Positions 18,932-26,410 of a stretch of 64,000 nucleotides of DNA are shown one piece after another. Each line of letters begins with the position of its first letter. The first letter of the stretch is position 1. Location: NCBI RefSeq assembly GCF_900143565.1, contig NZ_FREX01000014.1:40197-104196 (forward strand), given 5' to 3'. The notes below the pieces were generated by a model, which made no database searches, was not told the DNA's origin, and saw nothing but the letters and a program-made list of their open reading frames with translations. Source of the DNA: Pseudovibrio sp. Alg231-02 (GTDB lineage: Bacteria > Pseudomonadota > Alphaproteobacteria > Rhizobiales > Stappiaceae). The position numbers and the translations under genes were made by a program.

Positions 18932-19053
18932 CGGGGTGCTGTTTGCCATTAAGCTCTGTGAAAACTGGCGATGATGGGCTGTAGGCCTCTTTGTCGACAA
19001 AGTTGAGCGCTTTTCTGGGGCTCTACTCTCGATAGACGTCAGGTCGTTTCCCT

Positions 19054-20121
19054 ATGCCAGTTATCAGCGTGCGCAAATCAGTTGCCTTAGGCTTTGTTGC
19101 GCTTTTTTCTTTTTCGTCTCCATCTGCATTCGCCAAGTGGAAGAACCCTGCAGATCGGTATGCAGAGGCTTACAAAGAGTATCTGGGGGCTGCTTGCCCC
19201 ATTGCTCCAGATAGCATCAAACACTTTGTTTATTTTGCCAGAGACCGCGAAGCGATTGAGGAGCATCCGTTTTTGGAGAGCTCCCGATTTGTGGGTGCGC
19301 AGATCATGTATCCGTGGCGTGCGCTTGAAACTTCCGAGGGGACCTATGATTTCTCTCTGATTGAAGCGGATCTGGCGTATCTGGGCTCCAAAGGCAAGAG
19401 GCTGTTCGTCCAGCTTCAGGATGCTTCGTTTAATCCAGACTATGTCCCTGTTCCTGACTACATTCTTTCTGATGAATATTCAGGCGGTGCTGTTTATCAG
19501 TTTGACGATAACAACGAGCCGGAAGGTTGGGTCGCTAAGCGGTGGAACAGCAAGGTGCAGGAGCGGTTTGCCAAGCTTCTTCAGGCGCTGGGGCAAGCCT
19601 TTGACGGGCGGATTGAGGGGATCAATCTGCAAGAGTCTGCCATTGGGGTGTCTGCTGAGGATGATGAGCAGTTCAGTCCGGCCAGATATTCTGAAGCGCT
19701 GAAGGGCAACATGTCCGCGATGAAGGCGGCGTTTCCGACATCGGTTACTATGCAGTATGCGAACTTTATGCCGGGTGAGTGGCTTCCCTTCGAAGATGAG
19801 GGCTATCTGAACTCAATCTATGAATATGGCGAGAGCATTGGTGTTGGTTTGGGCGCGCCGGATCTTATGGTCAAGCGGCGTGGTCAGCTGAACCATACCA
19901 TCGCGATGATGCATGAGCGGGCGTACTCCGCGCCTCTCGGAATTGCTATTCAGGATGGCAACTATACGGGACGAACGGGCACAACTGAAGTGATTGAAAA
20001 TGATCAGAATATCGTGCCGCTACTTCATGCTTTTGCGCAGGATTTTATGAAGGTGGACTATATGTTCTGGGTCAACCAGGAGCCATATTTTGAGAGCGAT
20101 GTTCTGAGCTGTTTTGAGTAG
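19054..20121 (+). CDS. Secreted glycoside-hydrolase-like (TIM barrel) protein
   Basis: 355 residues with a Sec signal peptide (hydrophobic core ALGFVALFSFSS, cleavage after SAFA). The mature part has the cadence of (beta/alpha)8 glycoside hydrolases: IMYPWRALETSEGTYDFSLI, then LFVQLQDASF and a possible acid/base Glu in INLQESAIGVS. Late segments (QYANFMPGEWLP, DYMFWVNQEP) would provide further barrel strands. It may act on environmental or host polysaccharide, but no CAZy family is assigned. Confidence 0.6.
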   Translation: MPVISVRKSVALGFVALFSFSSPSAFAKWKNPADRYAEAYKEYLGAACPIAPDSIKHFVYFARDREAIEEHPFLESSRFVGAQIMYPWRALETSEGTYDFSLIEADLAYLGSKGKRLFVQLQDASFNPDYVPVPDYILSDEYSGGAVYQFDDNNEPEGWVAKRWNSKVQERFAKLLQALGQAFDGRIEGINLQESAIGVSAEDDEQFSPARYSEALKGNMSAMKAAFPTSVTMQYANFMPGEWLPFEDEGYLNSIYEYGESIGVGLGAPDLMVKRRGQLNHTIAMMHERAYSAPLGIAIQDGNYTGRTGTTEVIENDQNIVPLLHAFAQDFMKVDYMFWVNQEPYFESDVLSCFE

Positions 20122-20156
20122 TGGCTCGACGTAGAGTTCGTGTGCTGGATGCCTCC

Positions 20157-20265
20157 CGTCGTCATGCCGGACGAGCGGAGCGAAGATCCGGTATCTAGTG
20201 CTTTGAGTGCTGGTGTTGGTGGGTGTGGCTCTGGATCCCGCATCAAGTGCGGGAAGACGAAGGAG
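20157..20265. repeat. Interspersed palindromic repeat element
   Basis: Contains CGTCATGCCGGACGAGC...GATCCGG and GGATCCCGCATCAAGTGCGGGA, two stem-forming modules flanking about 45 bp. This layout is typical of extragenic repeats found many times in alphaproteobacterial genomes. It marks the left edge of the accessory segment 20.1-22.6 kb. Confidence 0.55.
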
Positions 20266-20410
20266 GGGAGGCGATTGATGTCTTGCCTTCGATGCTACTA
20301 CCGTGATGCCAGACAGAGGGAGCTTTGGCTGAGCGTATCCTTGGGGCAACAGGTGCGGGGTTGTTGCAACTTTTCGTTGACAGGTGGGCGGTTCCATTCC
20401 ACATTCATAT

Positions 20411-20475
20411 GTGAGGCGTAGAAACCTCCTTTCCACGCGGTAGCCGCACCCGTAACTGGCGGATTTTTTGTGCCT
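20411..20475 (+). ncRNA. C4-like phage antisense RNA
   Basis: A compact structured region ending in ACTGGCGGATTTTTT like a terminated small RNA. Two segments are complementary to the leader just downstream: 20418-20427 with 20567-20576 (10 bp perfect) and 20455-20461 with 20586-20592 (7 bp). A small hairpin GCGG/CCGC lies between them. In phages P1 and P7, C4 RNA pairs through two such segments with the leader of the antirepressor operon and shuts off its translation. Identification rests on this architecture and remembered sequence style, not on a covariance search. Confidence 0.6.
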
Positions 20476-20504
20476 TTTTTCTGAAGGCGCGAACCCTTTG
20501 CTAT

Positions 20505-20640
20505 GAGCGGGAGGGCGGTGAATACAATACCCTCTTCGGAGGGGAATAAACCCGCCTGCCGTGGTCAGGTTTCTACCCTCCCGCTCGCCAGTGGGCCGTA
20601 GAAAGCCCAGTGTCGTGCGGTTCATTCAACAGCCAACCAC
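20505..20640 (+). promoter_or_regulatory. Structured leader, C4 target region
   Basis: Long-range stem GAGCGGGAGGG (20505-20515) / CCCTCCCGCTC (20576-20586) encloses a UUCG-capped hairpin (20530-20543) and a CCTG/CAGG hairpin. The C4-complementary segments lie at 20567-20576 and 20586-20592. A short frame (about 43 codons, no strong start) runs through the leader to a TGA at 20641-20643, similar to the Icd/Ash-type leader peptides beside C4 RNAs; it may be translated in coupling with the next ORF. Confidence 0.5.
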
Positions 20641-20655
20641 GTGAGGGCTTTGATT

Positions 20656-20982
20656 ATGGACGACACTGCATGCGCCTGTGGCGCCACAAATACTCTTCAG
20701 AATGAATTTGATGACGTGAACGTTGCTGTTTCTGATCTTCAAAACCTTGCTTTTTTGCAGCATATGGTGCTGAGCGAGCGGATGAAGAACAGTTGTGAAC
20801 GTGACGTTTTATTCACTTTGCACTACGCTTTATGTAACCGCCTAGAGGCACTTGATAAGACCTGCGGAATTTTAACTGATGCGTTGTCTGGCACGTCCTT
20901 CCCTAAAGGATTTTCCGGTCACGCGACACGCAGCGTCGCCTCTCCACCACCGGTCGAAACCAATATTGTGTCTCTTGATTAG
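20656..20982 (+). CDS. Cysteine-rich orphan protein downstream of C4-like element
   Basis: 108 residues from ATG 20656 (an in-frame GTG at 20641 is weaker). Contains CACG near the N-terminus and three further cysteines, and a helical middle part (LQNLAFLQHMVLSERMKN). No recognised family. It occupies the place of the icd/ant genes in P1-like C4 operons, so it may be a phage-derived regulator or host-takeover protein. Two hairpins follow it. Confidence 0.5.
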   Translation: MDDTACACGATNTLQNEFDDVNVAVSDLQNLAFLQHMVLSERMKNSCERDVLFTLHYALCNRLEALDKTCGILTDALSGTSFPKGFSGHATRSVASPPPVETNIVSLD

Positions 20983-21002
20983 ATCACTGTGAACGGCACT
21001 CC

Positions 21003-21087
21003 AAGGGCTGCCTCAACTACCCTTGCACAGCCCTTCATGAGTGTCCTGCTGGTCTGCGGCCGGGCGAAGTGTGCCCGCAGGCCAGCA
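21003..21087 (+). terminator. Two consecutive stem-loops after the orphan ORF
   Basis: AAGGGCTG (21003-21010) / CAGCCCTT (21028-21035), then a 13-bp stem 21047-21059 / 21075-21087 with one wobble. Neither has a long T tract, but they lie between convergent genes and could stop transcription or protect RNA ends. Confidence 0.45.
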
Positions 21088-21118
21088 TCTTCGAGTGGCT
21101 GTTTTCCAGTGATACGCT

Positions 21119-21709
21119 TTAGCCACCAAGTTCTTGGCGGAGGATATCTGCAGTTTTCATGGGCATGAACATGCGCAGGGGGTTAGATGGGAGGCTTTGA
21201 AACTGAAGCCTCTCATAGATTGCTTTTCTGCTGGCAACCTTCTCCGGGTTTCCGCAGTCGAGTACATCAAGCATGATTACAGCAGCAGCATAGCCAGATT
21301 GCGATGCGCGAGAAGCACGGCATAAGGCATCGATCAGAAGGTCTTCTCCAATCTTTTGCCCCCGGTAGCGGATGTCTCTGCCGATCATCGAGATATACAC
21401 GGCAGGAATTGAACCATGACGCGGCGCTGCCCGTTTGTATTTACCCGGAAGGTCCTGATAATGAACTGCATGGGCATTCATGGCATAGAAACCTGCTGTG
21501 TCTCCATTGGAGCTGGCCATCACGTATATTGACGTGTTGCCTGCATTCCTGAGTTTGTTGGCTGTCTTTTTAAAATAGTTGTCGACCTGTTCAACGCCGC
21601 AAGAAAAGTTCGCTCTGTCATGCTTCTCAGGATCGAAAGCTTCAATAAAAAACTGCGTTTCAGCCCCATCTGCAGACGACGACTTTTCCTGAACGCTTAC
21701 GTCCGTCAA
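21119..21709 (-). CDS. GNAT-family toxin (TacT-like acetyltransferase)
   Basis: 196 residues. The GNAT fold is visible: acceptor region SCGVEQVDNYFKKTANK, acetyl-CoA site IGRDIRYRGQKIGEDLLIDA, and C-terminal YERLQFQSLP with PMKTADI. These match TacT/AtaT-type toxins that acetylate the amino group of charged tRNAs and block translation. The GTG/ATG start overlaps the antitoxin stop by 4 bp on the same strand, the classic TA layout. A ~30-residue N-terminal tail is slightly longer than typical. Confidence 0.85.
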   Translation of the reverse strand: MTDVSVQEKSSSADGAETQFFIEAFDPEKHDRANFSCGVEQVDNYFKKTANKLRNAGNTSIYVMASSNGDTAGFYAMNAHAVHYQDLPGKYKRAAPRHGSIPAVYISMIGRDIRYRGQKIGEDLLIDALCRASRASQSGYAAAVIMLDVLDCGNPEKVASRKAIYERLQFQSLPSNPLRMFMPMKTADILRQELGG

Positions 21710-22014
21710 CGGCTGGTCACTCGTGTCTTGTAGCGTTTTGCTGCGGTGACGAGTGCTTCATTTGGATCTGGTGGTGTTTCCAGAGCAGCAGTGAAGGCAG
21801 CATGATCGACGGCTTCGAGGCGGGTGTGCTCATGCGCTTCAATCACGCGTTCTGCTTCTCGCAAGGCGGCGCTCATCGTAAAGGTGGAGTCGTCCACGCC
21901 CGACAATGCTGCAGCATGCTGTATAGCCGCCTTGATGGGGGCCTTGGTGCGGAAGTTCATCCGCTCCGTGTTGCGGCCTTTGATCTCTTCGGTTTCATCG
22001 TTGAATCCAAGCAT
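21706..22014 (-). CDS. DUF1778 (TacA-like) antitoxin
   Basis: 102 residues. A ribbon-helix-helix N-terminus (TERMNFRTKAPIKAAIQHAA) is followed by the helix AALREAERVIEAHEHTRL and the toxin-binding tail with DHAAFTAALETPPDPNEAL, the standard DUF1778 signature. It neutralises the adjacent GNAT toxin and with it represses the operon by binding the upstream palindrome. Confidence 0.87.
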   Translation of the reverse strand: MLGFNDETEEIKGRNTERMNFRTKAPIKAAIQHAAALSGVDDSTFTMSAALREAERVIEAHEHTRLEAVDHAAFTAALETPPDPNEALVTAAKRYKTRVTSR

Positions 22015-22052
22015 CGCGTGCCTCCTTTGGCCTGTGTCGCCTTTGTGCTTTT

Positions 22053-22071
22053 GTACGTCACATGTGCGTAC
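22053..22071. promoter_or_regulatory. Palindrome upstream of the toxin-antitoxin operon
   Basis: Inverted arms GTACG (22053-22057) and CGTAC (22067-22071) with a CACATGTG palindrome between them, 38 bp upstream of the antitoxin start. A good candidate autoregulatory operator for the ribbon-helix-helix antitoxin. Confidence 0.5.
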
Positions 22072-22344
22072 GAATCAAGAAAGGCGCACTTTATGGCTGG
22101 AGGCTGTGGTTGAGCAAAAACTTATTCCCCTTGCTGTTTCTAGATTTATCTTAGTTTTGTGCCCACGCAATCGGGCAGGAGTGGACCGTCCATTCCGCGG
22201 CGTGGGCGGGGTTGGGCTGCCGGCATGAGGTAACGTATCTTGTCGGGAGGTCCGGTGAAGCGCCATACCCTTTTGAGGCCACAGTGGTATAGGGAGTTTG
22301 GGGTCGTTCCGGAGGGCGTCCGGTGGTGGCAGGAAACTGCCAAT

Positions 22345-22401
22345 GGTACAGAGATGTGCCGGTGACACGGGAATGTGTCATTGACACGGGGACGTGTCAT
22401 T
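22345..22401 (+). repeat. Three tandem 19-nt stem-loop units
   Basis: Units 22345-22363, 22364-22382 and 22383-22401. The last two read GACACGGGAATGTGTCATT and GACACGGGGACGTGTCATT; the first (GGTACAGAGATGTGCCGGT) is a degenerate copy that can still pair. Compensating changes keep a 5-6-bp stem in each, which points to structure rather than to a chance repeat. Confidence 0.65.
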
Positions 22402-22597
22402 CACGTCTGTCCGAGAGGGAGCCCGCGTGTTCATGATAAAAGGCCCGGGCGAGGCGAGTAGCTGATGCCGAAGAAACTAATTTAACAAGTAGCGCAGGCA
22501 ACGCCTGCTCGCCTTGCTCCACCCGTTTCACGGGGACCAAAGCTTCACCACTGCATGGATGGCCATGTGGTGCTATTGGTGTTTGTAGAGTGAGAAA
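22402..22597. other. Structured non-coding stretch
   Basis: Contains a GCAGGC-AAC-GCCTGC hairpin (22494-22508), GGCGAG/CTCGCC segments that could pair around it, and an imperfect palindrome CACCACTGCATGG...CCATGTGGTG (22546-22571). Together with the units to the left it could be one structured RNA or the remnant of a mobile element. No protein-coding signal. Confidence 0.35.
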
Positions 22598-23017
22598 GTG
22601 GCAAAAGTCTTGTTGATGGATGTGACGGGGCTAAACAGCTATGCGAATAGAATACGAAGAGAAAGCAATCGACATTGTGCAGATCAAATCTTGGGAGTTG
22701 CTGTTCCATTGTTAATGCATAATGGTGTGCAATGTACATTACAGAAGGGTGTCATAATGTTGGACTTAGATGATGATGCATTGGCAATGGTTGCTAATGT
22801 GCTTGGTGCTGACATCGAAGATATTGAAGAAGCAAGCCAATATATCAGAATTGACGAAAATCTGAGTAACGACGATTTGTTGTATGGATATTTTATCCAG
22901 CTTTCGGAGGACTGTCCTTCGACACTCAGGATGAAGATCCCAGCATTTAAAGATGATCTTATTGTGAGTACGGGGCCAGATTTATTTCCGGACGAACATG
23001 AAGATGACTTTGCATAA
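22598..23017 (+). CDS. Acidic orphan protein
   Basis: 139 residues from a GTG start preceded by GAGTGAGAAA. The middle and C-terminus are strongly acidic (DLDDDALAMVANVLGADIED; FPDEHEDDFA). No signal peptide, TM segment or recognised domain. Codon use looks more AT-rich than in neighbouring core genes, which suggests acquisition with the accessory segment. It could be an immunity or antirestriction-type acidic protein, but that is speculation. Followed by a strong bidirectional terminator. Confidence 0.55.
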   Translation: MAKVLLMDVTGLNSYANRIRRESNRHCADQILGVAVPLLMHNGVQCTLQKGVIMLDLDDDALAMVANVLGADIEDIEEASQYIRIDENLSNDDLLYGYFIQLSEDCPSTLRMKIPAFKDDLIVSTGPDLFPDEHEDDFA

Positions 23018-23020
23018 AAG

Positions 23021-23046
23021 AAAACGGGCCTGAAAAGGCCCGTTTT
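23021..23046. terminator. Strong bidirectional terminator
   Basis: Perfect 10-bp stem AAAACGGGCC / GGCCCGTTTT with a 6-nt loop, A-run on the left and T-run on the right, between two convergent genes. Confidence 0.9.
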
Positions 23047-23066
23047 CAAATCTTGGAATGTGAGGC

Positions 23067-24911
23067 TTATTCGCCGCCGCGGTTATCGCGGAAGCTTTTG
23101 CCGCCACCTGGCTTGCCTTCGCCACGACCACGGCCTTCACCACCACGGCCACGACCTTCGCCACCACGGTAGCCACCGCCACCGCCGCCTTCACGACGAC
23201 CACGACCACGGCCTTCACCGCCGCGTCCGCCTTCACCACGGTAACCGCCGCCACCACCGCCACCGCGGTTGTTGCGATTGCCACCTGGGCGACCACTGCT
23301 GCTGCGCTCTGGATTGCCTTCGATACGGGTGATGGTGATTGATTTTTCACCAGTGCCGTTTTCTTTGACAGTTTCCAGGAACTTGTCAGCAAGTTTTGCG
23401 TCGAGTTCGAAACGGGCGTCTGCATCAAAGATGCGGATGGAGCCGATGTCTTTTTTGGTGATGTGACCTGCGCGGCAGATCATTGGCAGCAACCAACGCG
23501 GTTCAGCGTTGTGTTTGCGACCGACGTTGAGGCGGAACCAAACACCGTTGTCGAAGTCTTTGCGTGGCTTGCGCTCACGCTCACTATCGAAATTGGTGCT
23601 TGTTGCCAGCAGTTCTTCTGGTGCAGGCAGACCCTGATGGATCTGGCGCATGTAAGCAGCTGCGATTTGCTCAGCGGTGAACTTCTCAAGAAGTTCCTTC
23701 ACCATTGGCAGATCTTCTTCGCTCGGTGCTTCCTGCAGATCGGAGGATGCAAGGATGCGCTCACGGTCTTTGTTGCGAATTTCATCGGCTGTTGGCGCTG
23801 GAGCCCATTCCGCTTTCACTTTTGCAAAGCCGAGAAGGCGTGTTGCAGTGCGACGGCGGGTGTGTGGGACAACCAGAGTACAAACGCCCTTACGGCCTGC
23901 ACGACCAGTACGGCCAGAACGGTGCAACAGGGTGTCTGCGTTGTTTGGCAGGTCTGCGTGGATCACGAGATCCAGGTTTGGCAAGTCAATGCCGCGTGCA
24001 GCAACATCGGTTGCCACACAAACGCGGGCCCGGCCATTACGCATAGCGCCAAGAGCGTGGTTACGCTCAGCCTGGCTCAGCTCACCGGAGAGAGCAACAA
24101 CTGCGAAGCCACGGTTGCCGAGGCGTGCAGACAGGTGCTTCACCATTTCGCGGGTGCCGCAGAAGATGATGGTGTTCTGAGCTTCGTAGAAACGCAGGAC
24201 GTTGATGATCGCGTTTTCACGGTCGTTTGGTGCGACCTGCATTGCGCGATATTCAATATCAGCGTGCTGTTCGCGGTTGCTTACTGTTGAAATGCGCTGT
24301 GCATCACGCTGGAAGCGTTTTGCGAGGCTTTCAATCTGCTGCGGAACAGTTGCGGAGAACAGAAGAGTGCGGCGTTCTTGTGGTGCAGCGCCAAGAATGA
24401 ATTCGAGGTCTTCACGGAAGCCAAGGTCCAGCATTTCATCTGCTTCGTCCAGTACAACTGTGCGAAGTGAGGAAGTATCAAAGGAACCACGTTCAATATG
24501 GTCACGCAGGCGGCCTGGGGTGCCGACTACGATGTGTGCGCCTGCAGAAAGATTGCGGCGTTCACGGCGCATATCCATACCACCAACACATGTGGTGATA
24601 CGAGCACCGGCTTCGCCGTAGAGCCATTCCAGTTCTTTAGAAACCTGGATAGCCAGCTCACGGGTTGGCGCAACACACAATGCAAGAGGTTCGTTCGCAC
24701 GGCCCATACGCTCTTCATCACCCAGCAGTTCCGGCGCAATAGCGATGCCGAATGCAACTGTTTTACCAGAGCCTGTCTGAGCAGAAACCAAAAGGTCTTT
24801 GCCTTTCAGTTTTTCATCAAGAACGGCTGTCTGGACCGGGGTTAGAGACGTGTATTCGCGCTTTTCTAGTGCGGTAGAAAGCGCTGGGGCAACCCCTTCA
24901 GGTATCGTCAT
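23067..24911 (-). CDS. DEAD-box ATP-dependent RNA helicase
   Basis: 614 residues. Helicase core motifs in order: Q motif region (TSLTPVQTAVLDE), I AQTGSGKT, Ia PTRELAIQ, II VVLDEADEMLD, III FSATVP, VI HRSGRTGRAG. A DbpA/CsdA-type RNA-binding domain follows (FRLNVGRKHNAEPRWLLPMI), then about 80 residues of Gly/Arg-rich tail with RGG-type repeats. It unwinds RNA in ribosome assembly, cold adaptation or degradosome work. The 437-bp gap upstream could hold a long leader, as common for cold-inducible helicases. Confidence 0.93.
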   Translation of the reverse strand: MTIPEGVAPALSTALEKREYTSLTPVQTAVLDEKLKGKDLLVSAQTGSGKTVAFGIAIAPELLGDEERMGRANEPLALCVAPTRELAIQVSKELEWLYGEAGARITTCVGGMDMRRERRNLSAGAHIVVGTPGRLRDHIERGSFDTSSLRTVVLDEADEMLDLGFREDLEFILGAAPQERRTLLFSATVPQQIESLAKRFQRDAQRISTVSNREQHADIEYRAMQVAPNDRENAIINVLRFYEAQNTIIFCGTREMVKHLSARLGNRGFAVVALSGELSQAERNHALGAMRNGRARVCVATDVAARGIDLPNLDLVIHADLPNNADTLLHRSGRTGRAGRKGVCTLVVPHTRRRTATRLLGFAKVKAEWAPAPTADEIRNKDRERILASSDLQEAPSEEDLPMVKELLEKFTAEQIAAAYMRQIHQGLPAPEELLATSTNFDSERERKPRKDFDNGVWFRLNVGRKHNAEPRWLLPMICRAGHITKKDIGSIRIFDADARFELDAKLADKFLETVKENGTGEKSITITRIEGNPERSSSGRPGGNRNNRGGGGGGGYRGEGGRGGEGRGRGRREGGGGGGYRGGEGRGRGGEGRGRGEGKPGGGKSFRDNRGGE

Positions 24912-25348
24912 TTAGTATTTCTTTCGAGGAGGGTCATTATCTATAAAGCAAGAGCTTTGTTGCCCTACCCATCGCTTCCGCTCACTCATGAAACCATAAC
25001 GGAGGACCATGAGGCGGCAAATGGCAAGCGAGCTCTTTTCTTCGTGGGCCTTGTAGTCTGACTTCGTGAAAAGGTCAATGAGATATAAAAAATAGATATG
25101 AAAGGTACATGTAAGTTTGCCGTGGTTCGGAGGTCCTAAGCTTCGAGAAAATGGCTAGAATTAAGGGTCCAAGAGGGCAGTATCACCGGCGATTGTGATA
25201 GATAAATCGCGGGTTTGCCACCTAAGTGCTGTTGAGGAATTGGGTGTTTTGATTTTTGAACTGAACGGTGATTTCAGCTTTACGCTAAGACTATTTGCCT
25301 TTTTCGTGGGGCAGAACTAAAGAGGGGCGATTAACACACGGAGGCGAA
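24912..25348. other. Long divergent intergenic region
   Basis: Promoters for the RNA helicase (leftwards) and the small membrane protein (rightwards) must lie here. No credible ORF, tRNA or strong palindrome was seen. Its length on the helicase side allows a structured 5' leader. Confidence 0.4.
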
Positions 25349-25564
25349 ATGGATCAGCTCTCAAACTTCTTTGGTGCAATGCCCTCATGGGTTGGAGTGG
25401 TCCTGCTTGTTGTGTTCATTCTGAGTGGCCGTCTGTTCAGAGACGCCTGGAAGCTTCAAGGCGCCAGATGGAAACTGCGGTGCTGGGTTTTCGGGTTGCT
25501 TGCCTTGTCGAGCTTTCTGTTGCTGGTGTTCGGCGTTTTTGATTTTGGCTGGGCGAGCAGATAA
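25349..25564 (+). CDS. Small two-TM membrane protein
   Basis: 71 residues from ATG 25349 with GGAGG five bases before. Two hydrophobic helices (WVGVVLLVVFILSG and FGLLALSSFLLLVFGVF) separated by a basic loop (RDAWKLQGARWKLRC). Unrecognised family. It may be read together with the next membrane-protein gene 96 bp downstream. Confidence 0.65.
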   Translation: MDQLSNFFGAMPSWVGVVLLVVFILSGRLFRDAWKLQGARWKLRCWVFGLLALSSFLLLVFGVFDFGWASR

Positions 25565-25660
25565 CTTTCTGGTTGCAGAAAACTAGTTTTAAGAGCCTTG
25601 GTATATGATAGCTCTCAATTGGCAGAGGTCTGCCGCGAGAAACCTATTGGAGCCAAGAGC

Positions 25661-26110
25661 ATGTTTTCGAAGCCATCATTGATCAGACGCGGTATTACAG
25701 CCAAGTTGTTTGGCCTGGCTTTTGGGCTCCTGTGCCTCTACCTTATCGCGTTGCTTAACCTGAATGTTTCGTTTGTGGTTCAGTTCGGCCTGATCCTGTG
25801 GTGCATTACGCTTGGTGGCCTGGTGGCGTTGATCGGGGTCATCAACTATCTGCCCTTGCTGAAGTCCATCATGCCGAGCTGGTTCTCTGGCGGTTTCATT
25901 TGCGGATGGATGAACTTGCTGCTCTGGCTCATTGGTGGGGACAGTCTGACGTCGATCGGGCAGGGGCTGTTTCCGACACTGGGTAGTCTGTTTCTTGGTA
26001 TTGGCTTTGTTGCCATTGGTGTCGGCTTCGGGATTGTCGCCGGGTTCTTTGCCAAGCTGATTGGCGGTGAAGGTCCGGACGTTGCGCGAGATTATACCGA
26101 CAGCAAATAG
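25661..26110 (+). CDS. Hypothetical polytopic membrane protein
   Basis: 149 residues from ATG 25661 with GGAG upstream (the frame is open earlier but without a good site). Four hydrophobic helices: FGLAFGLLCLYLIALL, FGLILWCITLGGLVALIGVI, FICGWMNLLLWLIG and LFLGIGFVAIGVGFGIVAGF. Gly-rich helices suggest tight packing. No family recognised. It ends just before a terminator hairpin facing nqrM. Confidence 0.65.
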   Translation: MFSKPSLIRRGITAKLFGLAFGLLCLYLIALLNLNVSFVVQFGLILWCITLGGLVALIGVINYLPLLKSIMPSWFSGGFICGWMNLLLWLIGGDSLTSIGQGLFPTLGSLFLGIGFVAIGVGFGIVAGFFAKLIGGEGPDVARDYTDSK

Positions 26111-26122
26111 CAGGCATGCAAA

Positions 26123-26140
26123 AGGGGCCTTTCGGCCCCT
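26123..26140. terminator. Hairpin between membrane-protein gene and nqrM
   Basis: Perfect 7-bp stem AGGGGCC / GGCCCCT with a TTTC loop, between two convergent genes; a weak T run follows on the plus strand. Confidence 0.7.
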
Positions 26141-26164
26141 CGAACGTTTTGAAATGGATGGTGA

Positions 26165-26398
26165 TTAAGCTGCGCTCTGCTCTTCCATCGCTTGCTTGCG
26201 CTTACACGGCTGCAGTTTTTCACGAAGCGGGCTGTTCGGGTCAACTTCGCGCTTGCAGACGATGCAGTGGTCCGCGCCTTCAATGGCGTTCAAGCCGCCG
26301 CAGCTGCCAGTGATCGGCTTGTTCCTGAAAACGGCGCCAATAGCCATTCCTGCCACGACCAGGACCAGCACGATAAACGCGATGATGAAAGTTGCCAT
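26165..26398 (-). CDS. nqrM: NqrM, Na+-NQR maturation protein
   Basis: 77 residues, one N-terminal TM helix (FIIAFIVLVLVVAGMAIGAVF) then the family signature GSCGGLNAI and further cysteines (HCIVCKRE, QPCKRK). NqrM (DUF539) is needed to insert the Fe centre held between NqrD and NqrE. It follows apbE by 12 bp on the same strand and is divergent from nqrA-F, whereas in Vibrio nqrM follows nqrF and apbE. The C-terminus is longer than the ~60-residue norm. Confidence 0.88.
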   Translation of the reverse strand: MATFIIAFIVLVLVVAGMAIGAVFRNKPITGSCGGLNAIEGADHCIVCKREVDPNSPLREKLQPCKRKQAMEEQSAA

Positions 26399-26410
26399 TT
26401 CGATATTCCG

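Noticed and set aside
22075..22400. Overlapping 78-97-residue minus-strand frames
   Set aside because: Proline/Arg/His-rich translations through a hairpin-rich region; more likely non-coding repeat DNA than protein.
22345..22401. CRISPR-like array
   Set aside because: Units are directly adjacent with no spacers, only three copies, and no cas genes are nearby.
23463..24290. 275-residue open frame on the plus strand
   Set aside because: Opposite the DEAD-box helicase core; Cys/Trp-rich antisense composition.
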